Source: Planktothrix paucivesiculata PCC 9631 (lineage in GTDB: Bacteria > Cyanobacteriota > Cyanobacteriia > Cyanobacteriales > Microcoleaceae). Taken from it: DNA of 54,544 nt. Location of the stretch: contig NZ_LR735014.1 of assembly GCF_900009265.2 (NCBI RefSeq), positions 84,420-138,963 on the forward strand, in the 5' to 3' direction. Positions 52,273 to 54,544 of this stretch are shown piece by piece. Every line of letters begins with the position of its first letter. The first letter of the stretch is position 1. Below the pieces are notes generated by a model. It made no database searches, was not told the DNA's origin, and was given only the letters and a program-made list of their open reading frames with translations. Both the position numbers and the translations under genes were made by a program.

Positions 52273-53058
52273 TTGGACGATACTTATCAAGTTTATGTGA
52301 ATCGGGTGGCGCGGTTAACGCTGCCAGAATCCTATCACTCTCAGTTGGAGTATATCCAGGAGTCCCCTAAGTTTAAACCTGACTCCCAGGGTAGACGCCA
52401 AGCTGTGCCTTTCCCGGGTTATACCATTATTACGCCTCCGGCGACGGAGGACTTGGATAATCAAGAGTTCTATAAAAATCTCCAAACTTGTCAACAGCAA
52501 CTGGGTGAAAAGTTTGATCCTAATTTTTTAATTACTATCCCCCCGGATAGTTTACATTTGACTCTGGCTGATTTGGTCTGGGATAGTGCCTATCGAGATG
52601 CTAGTCAAGATCCTAATTTTGAGCCGAATTTGCATGAAGCGATCGCTCAATCTTTTGAGACGTTTAAATCAACCCCGATTTCTGCGGGTATCCGTTGGCA
52701 AATTTTTGGTTTTATGTTATTACCAAGGGCGATTACCGTTTGCTTGGTTCCCCGAGATCAAGAGTCCTATGAAAAAACTCTTGAATTTCGCCGATCTATC
52801 TATCAAAATCCCAGTTTAATTCCGTTAGGTGTCGATCAACAATATTATTTAACGGCGCACATTACCTTGGGTTATTTTGGTAGTATTCCTGAAGATTTAG
52901 ATCGGGCAAATTTCTGCAATATTCTATCTTCTTTTAATCAACAATGGTTGGATTCAACTCAACAAATCTGGGTTAACCGAGCCGAACTTCGTAAATTTGA
53001 TGACATGAATCGCTATTATCGAGAACCAGACTGGCCTGTTTTAGAATTTAAATCCTAG
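52273..53058 (+). CDS. DUF1868 family 2H phosphoesterase-like protein
   Basis: 261-residue protein of the DUF1868 family in the 2H phosphoesterase superfamily. Two HxTx motifs are present: SLHLTLADL (near residue 97) and AHITLGYF (near 197), the expected pair of active-site histidines. Relatives act on cyclic phosphates of RNA or nucleotides; this protein's substrate is unknown. The start is TTG 52273, as the family N-terminus (YQVYVNRVARLTLP) begins there and no better ATG is near. Confidence 0.85.
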   Translation: MDDTYQVYVNRVARLTLPESYHSQLEYIQESPKFKPDSQGRRQAVPFPGYTIITPPATEDLDNQEFYKNLQTCQQQLGEKFDPNFLITIPPDSLHLTLADLVWDSAYRDASQDPNFEPNLHEAIAQSFETFKSTPISAGIRWQIFGFMLLPRAITVCLVPRDQESYEKTLEFRRSIYQNPSLIPLGVDQQYYLTAHITLGYFGSIPEDLDRANFCNILSSFNQQWLDSTQQIWVNRAELRKFDDMNRYYREPDWPVLEFKS

Positions 53059-53163
53059 GGGTTGATGATTTGTTGTTCGGGTGTTGATCGTTAATTTTTA
53101 ACGATCAACACCTGTTAAAGAAGGAACGGGGACAGGGCAACGGGCAATAGGGAATCCTGATCG

Positions 53164-54456
53164 ATGATTCATGTGATTGGCATTGGGTTAGAAGGGGCAT
53201 TGGGACTGAGTGAGTCTGTGCTTGATTTAGTTAGGGGAGCGACGGCATTAGTCGGGAGCGATCGCCATTTAAGTTACTTTCCTGAATATTTAGCCTCGCG
53301 GTTGGTGTTAGGAGACTTAACCGAAACAATTATAGCAATCCGTCAACAACTGATCAGATGGGAAATCGAAAATAAGCCATCTGTTAATAATTATATTGTA
53401 GTTTTGGTATCGGGTGATCCGTTATTTTTTGGATTGGGTCGTTTATTAGTAGCCGAATTTTCCCCCGATAAATTAACCTTTCATCCCCATGTTAGTTGCA
53501 TTCAATTAGCTTTTAATCGCATTAAAACTCCTTGGCAAGATGCTCAAATTCTCAGGGCCCAGGGTCGCTCAATGGAAACCTTAATTCAAGCCTTACAACA
53601 AGGTATAGAAAAAATAGCAATTTTAACAGATAATATTTATAATCCCCCCGCGATCGCTCAATTAATCAGTAGTTTGGATTTACCTAGTAGTTATCAATTT
53701 TGGGTTTGTGAAAATTTAGGCGGAAATGATGAACGAGTCCAACTATGGGATATAGAAACATTAAAAACTCAAGTTTTTTCACCCTTAAATATTGTTATTT
53801 TATTACGTCAATCTCGATCAGAAATACAACCATTAGATTTATCTAAAATTTCAACTTTTGGTATTCCCGATCAACTATTTTTCAGTTATAGCGATCGCCC
53901 GGGACTCATGACCAAACGGGAAATTAGAACTTTAGTATTAGGAGAATTGGGTTTACAACCCAAACAAACGATCTGGGATATTGGCGCCGGAATGGGTTCA
54001 GTTTCCATAGAAATTGCTCGCCTTTTTCCTGATTCTACCATTTATGCAATTGAAAAAACAGCAGCCGGAACCACATTAATTGAACAAAATCGTCAACGGT
54101 TTAAAGTTAATAATGTTATTTCAATTCATGGAGAAGCACCGGATATTTTACATCATTTACGTTCTCCTAATCGAATTTTTATTGGCGGAAGTGGGGAAAA
54201 TCTCAGCGAAATATTAGGAATTTGTAGTATTCGTTTAAGTCCCGGTGGTATAATTGTTTTAGCCTTAGCAACTATTGAACATTTAAACACAGCCTTAAAT
54301 TGGTTAGAACAACGAAAACGGATTGAACGCAGTTGGAGTTATCAGATTCTCAATGTACAGTTATCTCGTTCGGTTCCTATTGCTAATTTAACCGGTTTTT
54401 CTCCCCTTAACCCGGTCACTATTTTAACTATTTATCACCATAGTTTATTCGCCTAA
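53164..54456 (+). CDS. cobL: precorrin-6Y C5,15-methyltransferase (CbiET/CobL)
   Basis: 430-residue fusion enzyme of corrin (vitamin B12/pseudocobalamin) synthesis. Residues 1-215 are the CbiE-type tetrapyrrole methylase (IHVIGIGLEGALGLSESVLDLV, LVGSDRHLSYF, LVSGDPLFFGLGRLL). Residues 235-430 are the CbiT-type decarboxylating methyltransferase with the SAM motif IWDIGAGMGSVSIEIARLFP and GGSGENLSEIL. The start at ATG 53164 is the family start. A truncated MITE copy begins 18 bp after the stop. Confidence 0.93.
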   Translation: MIHVIGIGLEGALGLSESVLDLVRGATALVGSDRHLSYFPEYLASRLVLGDLTETIIAIRQQLIRWEIENKPSVNNYIVVLVSGDPLFFGLGRLLVAEFSPDKLTFHPHVSCIQLAFNRIKTPWQDAQILRAQGRSMETLIQALQQGIEKIAILTDNIYNPPAIAQLISSLDLPSSYQFWVCENLGGNDERVQLWDIETLKTQVFSPLNIVILLRQSRSEIQPLDLSKISTFGIPDQLFFSYSDRPGLMTKREIRTLVLGELGLQPKQTIWDIGAGMGSVSIEIARLFPDSTIYAIEKTAAGTTLIEQNRQRFKVNNVISIHGEAPDILHHLRSPNRIFIGGSGENLSEILGICSIRLSPGGIIVLALATIEHLNTALNWLEQRKRIERSWSYQILNVQLSRSVPIANLTGFSPLNPVTILTIYHHSLFA

Positions 54457-54473
54457 CGCCCTTGATTTTCAAC

Positions 54474-54544
54474 AGGACTTACGCAAAACAACCATATCTA
54501 GTAGGGGCGAACGGCCGTTCGCCCCTACAGATGGTGTATAATTG
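54474..54544. repeat. MITE copy, cut by the window end
   Basis: aggacttacgcaaaacaacc at 54474, then the central gtaggggcgaacggcc palindrome. It matches the reverse complement of the element at 28470-28559 with only a few differences over 71 bp. The other end lies outside the window. Confidence 0.88.

Overview
The window looks like chromosomal DNA of a filamentous, bloom-type cyanobacterium. It carries many GCGATCGC (HIP1) octamers, an NDH-1 subunit (NdhH), a photosynthetic-type GAPDH, the phylloquinone (men) genes, the cyanobacterial alkane pathway (Ado and Aar) and a CbiET-type corrin methyltransferase. AT-rich intergenic DNA with heptanucleotide tandem repeats fits an Oscillatoriales-like genome such as Planktothrix. 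The genus is inference only.

Layout. 1-8 kb is a decayed accessory island. It holds an intact IS630 element, an Uma2-type nuclease gene, two relics of cyanobactin precursor genes (one with its leader and FAGDDAE-type cassettes), a HicAB toxin-antitoxin pair lying between the relics, and a PatA-type cyanobactin protease gene. The protease gene is broken by a one-base homopolymer frameshift, an IS982-type insertion (7-bp target duplication) and an ISL3-type insertion (8-bp target duplication). Removing both insertions and the extra T rebuilds a 690-residue protease with its Asp/His/Ser triad. 8-11 kb has a pentapeptide-repeat protein and ndhH. 11-12.8 kb has a compact two-gene unit, an AAA15/OLD-like ATPase plus a small PD-(D/E)xK-like protein, which is the best candidate here for an undescribed defence-type system. 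12.8-18.3 kb is housekeeping: rsmH, a secreted dienelactone hydrolase, a site-2 protease, gap2 and thiL. 18.4-28.5 kb is the phylloquinone region (menF, menA, menE, menC, menH and, further on, menI; menB and menD are absent), with a DoxX protein, small membrane proteins, a DUF815 ATPase and a TerB-like protein among them. 28.6-37 kb holds a holin-like membrane protein, a coiled-coil protein, a GAF protein paired with a large hybrid histidine kinase, and a YkvA protein. 37-42 kb holds a SAM hydroxide adenosyltransferase, a DUF3598 protein, rtcB, a secreted protein and a sugar ABC permease. 42-46.4 kb holds ado and aar, a HAD phosphatase, a small PCP_red protein (51 aa) and a Ser/Thr kinase. 46.4-54.5 kb holds a GAF/PAS/GGDEF cyclase, an acidic membrane protein, holA, a 2H phosphoesterase and cbiET.

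Repeats are abundant: 7-bp tandem arrays, ATCAGTCATCAG-type arrays, palindromic GTAGAGACGTTG elements, and a roughly 90-bp MITE present once in full (28.5 kb) and once cut by the window end (54.5 kb).

The most notable points are the fossil cyanobactin cluster, the ATPase plus nuclease pair, a His-to-Arg change at the phosphoacceptor of the first kinase module of the hybrid kinase, and a BlaI/CopY-like operator in front of rtcB.
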